Shown: positions 26,180 to 34,799 of the stretch, one piece after another | Position numbering within the stretch: position 1 is the first letter of the stretch | Layout: each line of letters begins with the position of its first letter | Assembly: GCF_002205895.1 (NCBI RefSeq) | Contig: NZ_NJDE01000011.1 | Span: forward strand, 1 to 64,000 | DNA length: 64,000 bases | Direction of reading: 5' to 3' | Source of the DNA: Saccharibacillus sp. O23 | Lineage (GTDB): Bacteria > Bacillota > Bacilli > Paenibacillales > Paenibacillaceae | Notes under the pieces: generated by a model | Database searches by the model: none | What the model saw: the letters and a program-made list of their open reading frames with translations, nothing else | What the model was told of the DNA's origin: nothing | Made by a program: the position numbers and the translations under genes

Positions 26180-27475
26180 TTACGGATACAGACGATACAG
26201 CATGCGCGGGAACGGAATCGTCTCGCGGACGTGGTCGAGGCCGCAGATCCAAGCTACGGTGCGTTCCAGACCCAGACCGAAACCGGAATGCGGAACGGAA
26301 CCGTATTTGCGCAGATCCATGTACCATTTGTACGAATCGGACGTCAGGTTATGCTGTTCGAACCGTTCTTCCATCAGTTTCGGATCGTCGATCCGCTGCG
26401 AACCGCCGATGATCTCGCCGTAGCCTTCCGGCGCGATCATGTCGGCGCACAGCACGACTTCCGGACGATTCGGGTCGGGTTTCATATAGAAAGCCTTGAT
26501 CTCCGCCGGGTAGTGCGTGATGAAGACCGGTTTGTCGTAATGGTTGGCGATCGCCGTTTCGTGCGGAGCACCGAAATCTTCGCCCCACGGCACGTCGAAG
26601 CCGTTCTCGTTCAAGAACTTGATCGCGTCGTCGTACGTGATACGCGGGAACGATCCGACGACCTGTTCCAGCTTGGTCACGTCGCGTTCCAACGTTTCCA
26701 GTTCGGCTTTGCAGTTCGTCAGAACCGATTGCACGACGTGGCTGACGAATTGCTCTTGAATTTCCAAGCTTTCTTCCAATTCCACGAACGCCATTTCCGG
26801 TTCGATCATCCAGAACTCGATCAAGTGACGGCGAGTCTTGGATTTTTCGGCGCGGAACGTCGGACCGAACGAATACACTTTGCCGAGCGCCATCGCGGCG
26901 GCTTCCATGTACAGCTGTCCGCTCTGCGTCAGATAAGCGTCTTCGTCGAAATATTTGATATGGAACAGTTCGGTCGTTCCTTCGGCCGAAGACGGCGTCA
27001 GGATCGGAGGATCCATCAGCGTGAAGCCTCTCGTATCGAAGAACTCGCGAACGGCGCGAACGATCTGCGCGCGCACGATCATGACCGCGCGCTGCTTCGT
27101 CGAACGCAGCCACAGATGGCGATGATCCATCAGGAAGTCTACGCCGTGCTCTTTGGGCGTGATCGGATAATCTTCGGTAATATGCAGAACTTCGACGTCC
27201 GTAACCGTCATCTCGAAGCCCGATTTGCTGCGAGGCTCTTCGCGAACGATTCCCGTAACGTAAAGCGAGCTTTCTTGCGTCAGGCTTTTGGCCGCGTTCC
27301 AGATCTCTTCGGAAACTTCATTTTTTACGACGACGCCTTGAATGTATCCCGTGCCGTCGCGCAGCTGCAAAAATTGGATTTTGCCGCTCGAACGTTTGTT
27401 GTTCACCCAGCAGCCGATACGAACGGTCTCGCCGACATGCGCGCCGACGCCGCGAATATCTGTTTTGATAGACAT
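26180..27475 (-). CDS. asnS: Asparaginyl-tRNA synthetase
   Basis: Class II aminoacyl-tRNA synthetase that charges tRNA-Asn. The 431 residues contain an N-terminal OB-fold anticodon domain (about 1-105, [24 protein letters not shown]) and a catalytic core with motif 2 ([21 protein letters not shown]) and motif 3 ([15 protein letters not shown]). ATG 27475 follows GAGAGGA at 9 nt; the upstream TTG is within the RBS. Adjacent to dnaD as in B. subtilis. Confidence 0.97.
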   Translation of the reverse strand: MSIKTDIRGVGAHVGETVRIGCWVNNKRSSGKIQFLQLRDGTGYIQGVVVKNEVSEEIWNAAKSLTQESSLYVTGIVREEPRSKSGFEMTVTDVEVLHITEDYPITPKEHGVDFLMDHRHLWLRSTKQRAVMIVRAQIVRAVREFFDTRGFTLMDPPILTPSSAEGTTELFHIKYFDEDAYLTQSGQLYMEAAAMALGKVYSFGPTFRAEKSKTRRHLIEFWMIEPEMAFVELEESLEIQEQFVSHVVQSVLTNCKAELETLERDVTKLEQVVGSFPRITYDDAIKFLNENGFDVPWGEDFGAPHETAIANHYDKPVFITHYPAEIKAFYMKPDPNRPEVVLCADMIAPEGYGEIIGGSQRIDDPKLMEERFEQHNLTSDSYKWYMDLRKYGSVPHSGFGLGLERTVAWICGLDHVRETIPFPRMLYRLYP

Positions 27476-27499
27476 GACAGTCAATCCTCTCCCTGTAGG

Positions 27500-28708
27500 T
27501 TAAGCTTGAGTCCCTTCCACGATGCGGTACGTATCGCGGGCAATGACCAGCTCTTCGTTCGTCGGTACGACCAGCACTTCCACTTTGGAATTCGGCGTGG
27601 AGATGCGGCGCGGATCGCCGGAACGAATTTTGTTCAATTCTTCGTCGATCTCGATGCCCAGATACGACAGGTTCTCGCAGACGGCTTTGCGCACGATCGC
27701 GGAGTTCTCGCCGACGCCCGCCGTGAAGATCAGCACGTCGACGCCGTTCATGGCGGCCGCGTACGAACCGATGTATTTGCGCAGACGGTATTCGTACATT
27801 TCGAACGCCATCGTCGAGTTCGGTTCGCCTTTTTCCCAGCCGTCCGTAATATCGCGCATATCGCTGCTGAAACCGGAGATCGCGAGCAGGCCGCTATGTT
27901 TGTTCAGCATGGAGTTCATTTCGCTGACGCTCAGCTCTTCTTTGTTCATCACGTAAGGCACGATCGCCGGATCGAGGTCGCCGGAACGCGTACCCATCAT
28001 CAGGCCTTCGAGCGGAGTCATGCCCATCGAAGTATCGACCGACACGCCGCCTTGAATCGCCGTCAAGCTGCCGCCGTTGCCGATATGCGCCGTGATGATC
28101 TTCAGGTCTTCGATCGGTTTGCCGAGGAATTCGGCCGCCGCGAGGCTGACGTAGTAATGCGACGTGCCGTGGAATCCGTAACGACGCACTTTGTATTTGT
28201 TGTACAGCACGCGCGGAATCGCGTACAGGTACGATTTTTCCGGCATCGTCTGGTGGAACGCCGTATCGAATACGACGACCTGCGGAACGCCCGGCATGTT
28301 GATCTCGGACGCTTCGATCCCCATGATCGCCGCCGGGTTGTGCAGCGGAGCCAGATCGATCAGCGCGCGGATGTTTTTCTTCGCCTGCGCGTCGACCAGA
28401 GCCGATTCGCTGAAGAACTCGCCGCCGTGCACGACGCGGTGTCCGACCGCGTTGATCTCGTCGACGCTAGCCAGCACGCCGTGCGTTTTGTCGGTCAGCT
28501 TCTCGATGACTTTGCGGATCGCCGTATTGTGTTCGAGAATTTCGCTGACTTCCGTCACTTCTTCTTTGCCGGTCGGCTTGTGGGTCAGGATGGACGAATC
28601 CATGCCGATCCGTTCGACCAGACCTTTGGCCAATACCGATTCGTCGGTCATATCGTACAGTTGGTATTTGAGGGAAGAGCTTCCCGAGTTGATTACGAGT
28701 ACTTTCAC
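27500..28708 (-). CDS. ackA: Acetate kinase
   Basis: Interconverts acetyl phosphate plus ADP and acetate plus ATP. 402 residues with N-terminal LVINSGSSSLKY phosphate motif, FDTAFHQTMP and HIGNGGSLTAI. The start codon is GTG at 28708, which overlaps the hbd stop in GTGA, so translation is coupled to hbd. No pta gene is nearby. Gap to asnS is only 24 bp, so asnS may be co-transcribed. Confidence 0.96.
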   Translation of the reverse strand: MKVLVINSGSSSLKYQLYDMTDESVLAKGLVERIGMDSSILTHKPTGKEEVTEVSEILEHNTAIRKVIEKLTDKTHGVLASVDEINAVGHRVVHGGEFFSESALVDAQAKKNIRALIDLAPLHNPAAIMGIEASEINMPGVPQVVVFDTAFHQTMPEKSYLYAIPRVLYNKYKVRRYGFHGTSHYYVSLAAAEFLGKPIEDLKIITAHIGNGGSLTAIQGGVSVDTSMGMTPLEGLMMGTRSGDLDPAIVPYVMNKEELSVSEMNSMLNKHSGLLAISGFSSDMRDITDGWEKGEPNSTMAFEMYEYRLRKYIGSYAAAMNGVDVLIFTAGVGENSAIVRKAVCENLSYLGIEIDEELNKIRSGDPRRISTPNSKVEVLVVPTNEELVIARDTYRIVEGTQA

Positions 28709-29577
28709 AGCTTGTCACCGTCCTTGTCGTACTTGAAGAAACCTTCGCCCGTTTTCGTGCCGAGTTGTCCCGCGCGCACCATCTTTTTCAGGATGAATGC
28801 CGGACGGTACTTGATGTCGCCGTATTCGCGGAACATGCCTTCGAGCGCCGCCAGAACGGAATCCAGACCGAAACGGTCGCACATTTCGAGCGGTCCGCGG
28901 TTGAATTGGTATCCGATTCTCATCGCGTCGTCGATGTCTTGGGCCGAAGCCACGCCTTCTTCAAGCACGTGCAGCGCTTCGTTGATCAACGTGCAGATCA
29001 GACGGGTGCTGACGAAGCCCGGAGACTCGTAGACCATGATGCCTTTTTTGTCGAGCGTCTCTTCCACGAAGTACTTGGCCGCTTCCACGACCGCGTCCGA
29101 CGTTTTGAGTCCGCGGATCAATTCGACCAGATTGATCGAAGCGACCGGATAGATGAAGTGCATGCCGATGACGCGCTCCGGATGCATCGTGGAGCTGCCG
29201 ATTTCGGTCAAGCTGAGCGCGGAAGTATTGCTGGCGAGCGTGATGTGGCTCGGGCATACTTGGTCGAGCTGCGCGAAGACCGCTTTTTTCGCTTCCAGAT
29301 CTTCGGAGATCGTTTCGATGACCAAGTCGCAAGAACCCAGTTCGGCAAAGTGAGTCACTTTCGAGATTCTGGACAGCGTCAGCTTTTTCTCTGCGGGGGT
29401 AATGCCCCATTTCTCCAGCTTTTTGTCCAGGCTTGTTTCGATCATGCTGTACGCGTGGTCCAGCTTCTCGTTGTTCTTCTCTACGAGCAGCACGTCAAGG
29501 CCGCGGGCCGCGAGCATCTCCGCGATCCCCTGTCCCATGACCCCGCCGCCGACGACGCCTATTTTTTTGAAATTCAT
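28705..29577 (-). CDS. 3-hydroxybutyryl-CoA dehydrogenase
   Basis: NAD(P)-dependent dehydrogenase that interconverts acetoacetyl-CoA and 3-hydroxybutyryl-CoA. 290 residues with Rossmann motif IGVVGGGVMGQGIAE at the N-terminus, SNTSALSLTEI, catalytic His in GMHFIYPV, and a C-terminal domain with NRGPLEMCDRFGLD. The start was set at ATG 29577; the ATG at 29589 lies on the RBS GAAAGGA. It overlaps ackA by 4 nt. Other fatty-acid or butyrate genes are absent nearby, so the physiological partner pathway is unclear. Confidence 0.93.
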   Translation of the reverse strand: MNFKKIGVVGGGVMGQGIAEMLAARGLDVLLVEKNNEKLDHAYSMIETSLDKKLEKWGITPAEKKLTLSRISKVTHFAELGSCDLVIETISEDLEAKKAVFAQLDQVCPSHITLASNTSALSLTEIGSSTMHPERVIGMHFIYPVASINLVELIRGLKTSDAVVEAAKYFVEETLDKKGIMVYESPGFVSTRLICTLINEALHVLEEGVASAQDIDDAMRIGYQFNRGPLEMCDRFGLDSVLAALEGMFREYGDIKYRPAFILKKMVRAGQLGTKTGEGFFKYDKDGDKL

Positions 29578-29744
29578 CTCTAGTTTCATCCTTTCTGGTC
29601 TCTCCTGCAAGATTGTCCACTCCTACAGCCGACATGAGCGTCTTGCATTCCCAACATCTAATCATATCTTAGCATATCCGAAATGTAAAAAAGAATTTGC
29701 GTTTTAAAAATATTCGGTCTGCCGGAGGAGGACATATACTTCTA

Positions 29745-30653
29745 TCATACCCTCTCCGAAGAAAGATTTGGCCGCCGACTTGCGGATATTTTGTGAGCGC
29801 TGCGGATCAGTGCGATCAAGACTTCCGTTCCCGGGCTGCGGTATCGGCTTTCGGCATTTTGCAGCAGTCCGACTTCGATATACGGATCTTGCGGTTCGTA
29901 AGCAACACGCTTCATGTCTTCCGGCAGAGGCGTCGAAGCCAGCACGGCGGCGATTCCGCCCAATTCGCGAGCCGCGGCGGGCACCGACGCGAGGCGGCTG
30001 ACCGTATAAGCGAACGGTTTGACGGGATACGCGGCGAATTCCTGCTCCAACCGCAGATGGTATAAGCAGTTTTCGCCGCCGGCCACGAGCGGATAGCGAT
30101 ACAACTGTTCCAAAGTCAAACGTTCGCGGGCGGCCGGATGCGTCCGCGCCGCGGCGAATACGATTTCTTCCATATAAAGCGTTTCGAAAAAGAACCTTTT
30201 TAATCCGGGCGGCTGCCCGCAGATCGCCAGCGCGATCTCTCCGGCGCCCAGAGCGCGCGCCAAACCTTCGGTAGAGTCGACGACCACGCGGCATTCGATG
30301 CCCGGCTTTTGCCGGCGAAATTCCGCGAGCAGACGGGCCAGACCGTTCTCCGCGATCGGTTCGATCACGCCAAACGACAACACCCCGCTTTCTTCGCGGC
30401 CGAGCGCAAGCCCTTTATCGCGTACATGCTTCCAATGCGAGATCAAGCCGTCCGCTTCCGCCGCGTACAGCCTTCCGGCTTCGGTAAGCTTGGCTTCCCA
30501 TCCCCGTTCGAACAAGCGAAACCCCAATTCTTTTTCCAAACGTTGAATCTGAGCGGTTACCGTCGACTGGGCGTAATGCAGTTTTTCCGCGGCTTTGGCG
30601 AACGTTCCTTGTTCGATCACGGCACGGAACGCCAGCAGTTCTTTGAGATCCAT
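29745..30653 (-). CDS. LysR-family regulator, divergent from tautomerase fusion gene
   Basis: 302 residues with N-terminal HTH (GTFAKAAEKLHYAQSTVTAQIQRLE) and a C-terminal effector domain from about 90. The RBS GGAGAG is 6 nt before ATG. It faces the tautomerase/decarboxylase gene across a 109-bp AT-rich gap holding a TTCCGA-N8-TCGGAA palindrome, so it most likely regulates that gene. Effector unknown. Confidence 0.87.
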   Translation of the reverse strand: MDLKELLAFRAVIEQGTFAKAAEKLHYAQSTVTAQIQRLEKELGFRLFERGWEAKLTEAGRLYAAEADGLISHWKHVRDKGLALGREESGVLSFGVIEPIAENGLARLLAEFRRQKPGIECRVVVDSTEGLARALGAGEIALAICGQPPGLKRFFFETLYMEEIVFAAARTHPAARERLTLEQLYRYPLVAGGENCLYHLRLEQEFAAYPVKPFAYTVSRLASVPAAARELGGIAAVLASTPLPEDMKRVAYEPQDPYIEVGLLQNAESRYRSPGTEVLIALIRSAHKISASRRPNLSSERV

Positions 30654-30673
30654 CCAATTCTCTCCATTCGCGT

Positions 30674-30693
30674 TTCCGAATTATTTATCGGAA
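30674..30693. promoter_or_regulatory. Candidate LysR operator in the 30.7-kb divergent gap
   Basis: Perfect inverted repeat TTCCGA-N8-TCGGAA. A further half site ATCCGA lies about 20 bp to the right, as in two-site LysR promoters. It begins 21 bp from the LysR start codon. Confidence 0.6.
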
Positions 30694-30762
30694 ATTTTCG
30701 ATTATCCGAATTTTCTTTTTCAGTTTACGATAAAAACATCCGAACGCGAAGGAGTGTCTTAT

Positions 30763-31581
30763 ATGCCTTTTATCCGTACCAGTTACCGCAAAGACCGTCA
30801 CGAACCCGAACGGCTGAACGTCTGCGCGAACAGCCTTATGGAAAGTCTGATCGAACATTTCCGCGTGCCCCCCGATGATTTTTTTCATGTTTTCCACGCG
30901 ATCGAACCTGACGGCTTCTTCTACAGTTCCGATTACCTGAACGTTGACCGAAGCGACGAACTGCTGATGATCGAGATCGTTCTGGGGCCGGGACGCAGCC
31001 TTGAACGCAAACGCCGCTTCTACGAAGACGCCGCGAAGCGGATCGCCGAACGCTGCGAGGTGCGGCTAGAAGACGTGATGATTATTCTGGTCGAAACCGC
31101 CCCCGCGAATTGGTCGTTTGGGCTCGGACAAGCGCAAATGATCGATTCGCCGCCCGGGTGGATCGAAGAACCGGCAGCTTCGGGAGTCCGGCAGGAAGAT
31201 CCGCTCCGAACGCTTGCCGATCGGCCGAACGAAACGTCCGGAGCCTCGGTCCTTCCTGCGCTCGGCTCCGTCAAAGACGCTGCCGGCCGAGCTTATGCCG
31301 AGATCGCGCCGGTTTTCGCCGACCATACGCGGCGCGTATTGTTCGGCGAAGCATGGAGCGATCCGGCGCTGCCGCCGCGGGAACGCAGCTTGATTACGCT
31401 GTCTTCGCTCGTAACGAACGGCGCTCTCGAACAGCTTCCTTACCATATCGAGTTGGCCCGGGAGCACGGCATCGACGACGAAGAGATCGCCGCGCTCTGC
31501 TCGCATTTGGCTTTCTACGCCGGTTGGCCGCGCGCCGCGTCCGCGCTGGAGATATTGAAAAAAGAAAGTTCCGACGCTTGA
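30763..31581 (+). CDS. Tautomerase-carboxymuconolactone decarboxylase-like fusion protein
   Basis: 272 residues with two enzyme-like domains. Residues 1-130 are tautomerase-superfamily-like: Pro follows the initiator Met (MPFIRTSYRK), which would be the catalytic N-terminal proline, and AERCEVRLEDVMIILVETAPANWSFG resembles Tautomerase_2. Residues 185-272 match the carboxymuconolactone decarboxylase/AhpD-like fold (LFGEAWSDPALPPRERSLITL; LAFYAGWPRAASAL) without a CxxC pair. A low-complexity linker joins them. The RBS GAAGGAG precedes ATG 30763. Possible role in degradation of aromatic or unsaturated acids; substrate unknown. Confidence 0.82.
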   Translation: MPFIRTSYRKDRHEPERLNVCANSLMESLIEHFRVPPDDFFHVFHAIEPDGFFYSSDYLNVDRSDELLMIEIVLGPGRSLERKRRFYEDAAKRIAERCEVRLEDVMIILVETAPANWSFGLGQAQMIDSPPGWIEEPAASGVRQEDPLRTLADRPNETSGASVLPALGSVKDAAGRAYAEIAPVFADHTRRVLFGEAWSDPALPPRERSLITLSSLVTNGALEQLPYHIELAREHGIDDEEIAALCSHLAFYAGWPRAASALEILKKESSDA

Positions 31582-31666
31582 TGATCGGTCCGGCGGATCT
31601 CGTCGTTTCGACTTGATCGGCCGGGTTTCCGAACAAACTCGGCGATCGCTCGGACAGGCCGAAAAA

Positions 31667-31713
31667 AGCCTCCGAAATCTTCGCTTTCGGGCGAAGTTTT
31701 CGGAGACTTTTTG
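31667..31713. terminator. Bidirectional terminator
   Basis: Stem CTCCGAAA-x-CTTCGC / GCGAAG-x-TTTCGGAG with AG/CT closing pairs and T-runs on both strands, between the convergent fusion gene (ends 31581) and the FtsH-like gene (ends 31741). Confidence 0.88.
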
Positions 31714-31740
31714 TTTAATCTGACGATTTCCTGCCGCGAA

Positions 31741-33243
31741 TCAAGCCGGAAGCTGCGACAGCTTGCGGAACTGCGCCCGGAATTGTTCGCCCGAGAGCAC
31801 TTCTTCGTGCATGAGGATATCGAGCGAACCTTCGAATACCGTGCGATAGCGCTCCAACCGCTTGCGCGTATCTTCGGTCAGAGCCCGCAGGATCTTATCG
31901 TTATGCTTCATCAATTCTTCTTGGGTCAGCATCTTCAGGCTGACGATTCCGAGATCGGTCAGACCGGACACGATCATGTTCTCGACCAGATCGAGCGCCT
32001 GCTCGAAGTCGCCGCGGGAACCCGTGCTGCGGCCTCCGTAATACAGTTCTTCCGCTGCCGATCCGGCCAACGCGATCATAATTTGTTCTTCGAGGAATTC
32101 TTTGGTGTACAAATACTGTTCCTTCTGCGGATTGTGGCGCACGTAGCCGAGCGCTTGTCCGCGAGGACTCAGCGCGACTTGGCTCACGCTGCCCGGACGC
32201 AGCACTTCGGCCATGATGGCATGGCCCAATTCGTGAATCGCGACGCGGCGCTTCTCTTCGGCGCTGGATTCGCGGTCCGTGCGCTCGCCGAGCATCACTT
32301 TGTCGATCGCGCGCGATAGATGCTGTTGGTCGATCTCGGCTTTCTGATCGCGCATCGCGTAGATCGCGGCTTCGTTCATGACGCTTTCGAGCTGCGCGCC
32401 GGAAAAGTTGTACGCTTCTTCGGCAATGCGGTCGAGGTCCGCTTCGGCAGACACCGGGCGGCTTTTGGCATGCAGTTCGAGGATATGCTTGCGGCCTTTT
32501 TTGTCCGGCAGATCGACTTGAATATGACGGTCGAAGCGGCCCGGACGCAGCAGCGCGCCGTCCAGCATTTCTTTGCGGTTGGTCGCCGCGATCACGAGAA
32601 TGCGCGGCTCGTCGTTATTATAGATGCCGTCCATCTCGGTCAGCAGTTGGTTCAGCGTCTGATCGTATTCGCGCTGTTGGCCGCCTTCGCGTTTGCCGCC
32701 GATCACGTCGATCTCGTCGATGAAGATGATCGCGCTTTGCTTTTTCTCCTGCGCCGCGCGCGCTCTCGCATCCTTGAACAAATCGCGAATCCGTCCGGCG
32801 CCGACGCCGACGTACATCTCGACGAAGTCGCTGCCCGCGGCAGCCACGAATACCGAATCGGTATAATGCGCGGCGGCTTTCGCCATCAGCGTTTTGCCGG
32901 TTCCCGGAGGCCCCGTCAGCAGGATGCCTTTCAACGGGCGAATGCCCAGTTTCTTGATTTCTTCGTGTTTGATCAGGAAATCGAGCGCTTCGCGCAGTTC
33001 CTGCTTGGAGTTATCCTGTCCGCCGATCTGTTCGAAAGTGAACTTCTCGGGCTTCAGCTTTTTGCGATTGCGGTTCTGAGCGGCTCCTACGGCCAATCCT
33101 CCGCGCATTTGCAGAACGGCGAACACGCCGACGCCGATCAGAGCCAACAACGCGACAGGAATAATATTGACCCCGATCACGCCCAGAAAAAGAATCAGCG
33201 CGACCGCAAAACCGACGAGTATCTCAGTTGTCCATCTAGGCAT
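31741..33243 (-). CDS. FtsH-like AAA+ zinc metalloprotease with short N-terminal membrane hairpin
   Basis: Membrane-bound ATP-dependent protease of 500 residues. Two close hydrophobic segments cover about 7-46 and there is no extracytoplasmic domain between them, unlike canonical FtsH. Walker A GPPGTGKT 111-118, Walker B IIFIDE 172-177, arginine-finger region LLRPGRFDRH near 231-240. The M41 site is HELGH 337-341 with third ligand Asp412. The family's usual length is 600-700, so this is a compact paralogue. It overlaps the upstream membrane-protein gene by 8 nt. Probably degrades membrane or regulatory proteins; substrate unknown. Confidence 0.9.
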   Translation of the reverse strand: MPRWTTEILVGFAVALILFLGVIGVNIIPVALLALIGVGVFAVLQMRGGLAVGAAQNRNRKKLKPEKFTFEQIGGQDNSKQELREALDFLIKHEEIKKLGIRPLKGILLTGPPGTGKTLMAKAAAHYTDSVFVAAAGSDFVEMYVGVGAGRIRDLFKDARARAAQEKKQSAIIFIDEIDVIGGKREGGQQREYDQTLNQLLTEMDGIYNNDEPRILVIAATNRKEMLDGALLRPGRFDRHIQVDLPDKKGRKHILELHAKSRPVSAEADLDRIAEEAYNFSGAQLESVMNEAAIYAMRDQKAEIDQQHLSRAIDKVMLGERTDRESSAEEKRRVAIHELGHAIMAEVLRPGSVSQVALSPRGQALGYVRHNPQKEQYLYTKEFLEEQIMIALAGSAAEELYYGGRSTGSRGDFEQALDLVENMIVSGLTDLGIVSLKMLTQEELMKHNDKILRALTEDTRKRLERYRTVFEGSLDILMHEEVLSGEQFRAQFRKLSQLPA

Positions 33244-33781
33244 TATGGGTTCCTCCCGTTCCGGTCGCCGCGGTCAGCGGCAGAATGATGTATTTATTGG
33301 CATTTTTGTCGGACGAGGAACTCAAGGAGACGTAGACGTATTGTTCGTCCATGCCGCTCGAGATCGTATATCCGCCGTGTCCGTTCTGGATTTTGGACAG
33401 CGTATCCGGAATCATCGTATAACGTTTGTTGGCCATCGCTTCGGCAACGGAAAAGGAAGCTTGTTTCCATAAATCGTCGATTTCGGGCGTCGAATGATCC
33501 GCGATATCGAGAGCGATCGAACGATCGCCGAGCAGCGAACCTTCTTCTTTGCGCAGCTGCGCGATCATCGCGCGAAGATCGACATTCGATTGAAGATCGA
33601 GTTTCAGTAAGGCTTTGTTTTGGGTAATAGTGACTTGGGCGCTGGTAACGCCCGGGTATTGACTCAACATTTTCTCGACGGGACGCTCGAGCGCGTTCTG
33701 GCGATACAGAAACCATCCGCCGAGCAGAACGATCAAAGACAGTGCGGCAGTAAGGGCAACGGGTAAGATACGGATTTTCAA
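33236..33781 (-). CDS. Membrane-anchored protein of unknown function, FtsH-like partner
   Basis: 181 residues. A single N-terminal membrane anchor (VALTAALSLIVLLGGWFLY) is followed by a soluble domain of about 150 residues, likely extracytoplasmic. I do not recognise a family. Start TTG at 33781 was chosen because GAGGAG lies 9 nt upstream; no ATG in frame has an RBS. The end overlaps the protease start by 8 nt (ATGCCTAG), so the two are translationally coupled and probably act together, for example as adaptor or regulated substrate. Confidence 0.75.
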   Translation of the reverse strand: MKIRILPVALTAALSLIVLLGGWFLYRQNALERPVEKMLSQYPGVTSAQVTITQNKALLKLDLQSNVDLRAMIAQLRKEEGSLLGDRSIALDIADHSTPEIDDLWKQASFSVAEAMANKRYTMIPDTLSKIQNGHGGYTISSGMDEQYVYVSLSSSSDKNANKYIILPLTAATGTGGTHNA

Positions 33782-34253
33782 TGGGCATTTCTCCTCTTCT
33801 TGCTGTTGTCGGAACACGGGGCAAGAGCATGACATCCATCAATTATCGAACACATGGACGGCAACCGCGTTTTCTTGCGATGCTCGGCTATGTGCTTTTG
33901 GCGTTTGCCGAAAGTTGCGTCTTTCGGCCGACGAACCTGCCGAAATCTTTCTTTTATCCAAATTTACCTCTTCCGTGAAGATAAGTATATCACACCGTTT
34001 TCCCATTTTCTAATTCGCGTCGTGCCGCGTCCCTGCTTGCTCGGCACGGTTCGGACCGGGAAAAGCCTCCTTGAACGAATCCGCCCTCTTCCTATCAAAC
34101 GTTCAAAAGCAAGCTTGCGAGCGGATTGACCGAATAAAATCCAAAAAAGCCTCTTCGCTGATCGCGAAGAGGCTTTTTGCAGCTTTTGAACCTTGAATCG
34201 GCACATCCTATTTTCCTAGGCCGACGCGGCTCGACCGATCACCGAACGTCCGG
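33782..34253 (-). other. 472-bp gap upstream of the FtsH-like operon
   Basis: No convincing gene. It holds a probable promoter for the FtsH-like operon: on the minus strand TTAGAA (34013-34008) and TATACT (33989-33984) are spaced 18 bp, about 200 bp from the TTG start. It also holds the ypmB-like terminator. A 91-codon open frame on the plus strand lacks an RBS. Confidence 0.5.
34143..34178 (-). terminator. Terminator of the ypmB-like gene
   Basis: Perfect stem AAAAAGCCTCTTCGC / GCGAAGAGGCTTTTT with loop TGATC and T-runs on both strands. It ends the long pan-dinG-rex-mtaD-ypmB transcript. Confidence 0.92.
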
Positions 34254-34775
34254 CTACTGCCAGTCCGGAAGCTCCATCGTTTTGCCCGTCGCGGCGCCGT
34301 CTTTCAATCCGTAGAACCGATAGTATCTCATATCGCCCTGCTTGTAGAAGATCTGCCAGACGTATTGATTGCCGTAGATCCCCGGCAGGATGCGAATCAA
34401 CTTGGCGTCGGGAAGCTCGGCTTCGAAACGGGCGATCATATCGTCCCGGCTGACCGTACCGGCAAGCGGCAGGACCAGCACGGAATTTTGGCCTTCGACA
34501 GGCGTTCCGTCGTCTTTGTATTTCAACCATACATATTCTTCTTGACCGGCGGCCGTTGTGCCTTGAACCACCCAGAAGATCGAGTTGTCTCCCCAAACCC
34601 ATTTGTCCGTTCGGGAGACTTCGGTCAGATTCGCTTGTTCCCGCGCTCTGGCGATTGCCGCGTCGCGTTCGCTCGTCCGTCCCTGCATCGAGACCATGTA
34701 ATACAGATAAGCGCCCGACAGCAGAATCAACACGATGAGCACGGACAGCAGAATAACTTTGGTGCGCTTGCTCAC
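34254..34775 (-). CDS. ypmB: YpmB/TseB-like membrane protein (DUF5590)
   Basis: 173 residues: one N-terminal anchor (VILLSVLIVLILLSGAYLYYM) and a PepSY-like extracytoplasmic domain. B. subtilis YpmB (TseB) influences cell-wall elongation through PBP2A. Recognised by topology, WVWGDNSIFWVVQG and YVWQIFYKQGDMRYYRF motifs, and by order: in B. subtilis ypmB is between dinG and asnS. Start is GTG 34775 with AGGAGG 8 nt upstream. It lies 24 bp after mtaD. Confidence 0.82.
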   Translation of the reverse strand: MSKRTKVILLSVLIVLILLSGAYLYYMVSMQGRTSERDAAIARAREQANLTEVSRTDKWVWGDNSIFWVVQGTTAAGQEEYVWLKYKDDGTPVEGQNSVLVLPLAGTVSRDDMIARFEAELPDAKLIRILPGIYGNQYVWQIFYKQGDMRYYRFYGLKDGAATGKTMELPDWQ

Positions 34776-34799
34776 TTTTGCTTCCTCCTGGTATCCGGA

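Noticed and set aside
33854-34129. 91-codon plus-strand frame in the FtsH-like upstream gap
   Set aside because: No RBS, and it covers the probable minus-strand promoter of the FtsH-like operon.
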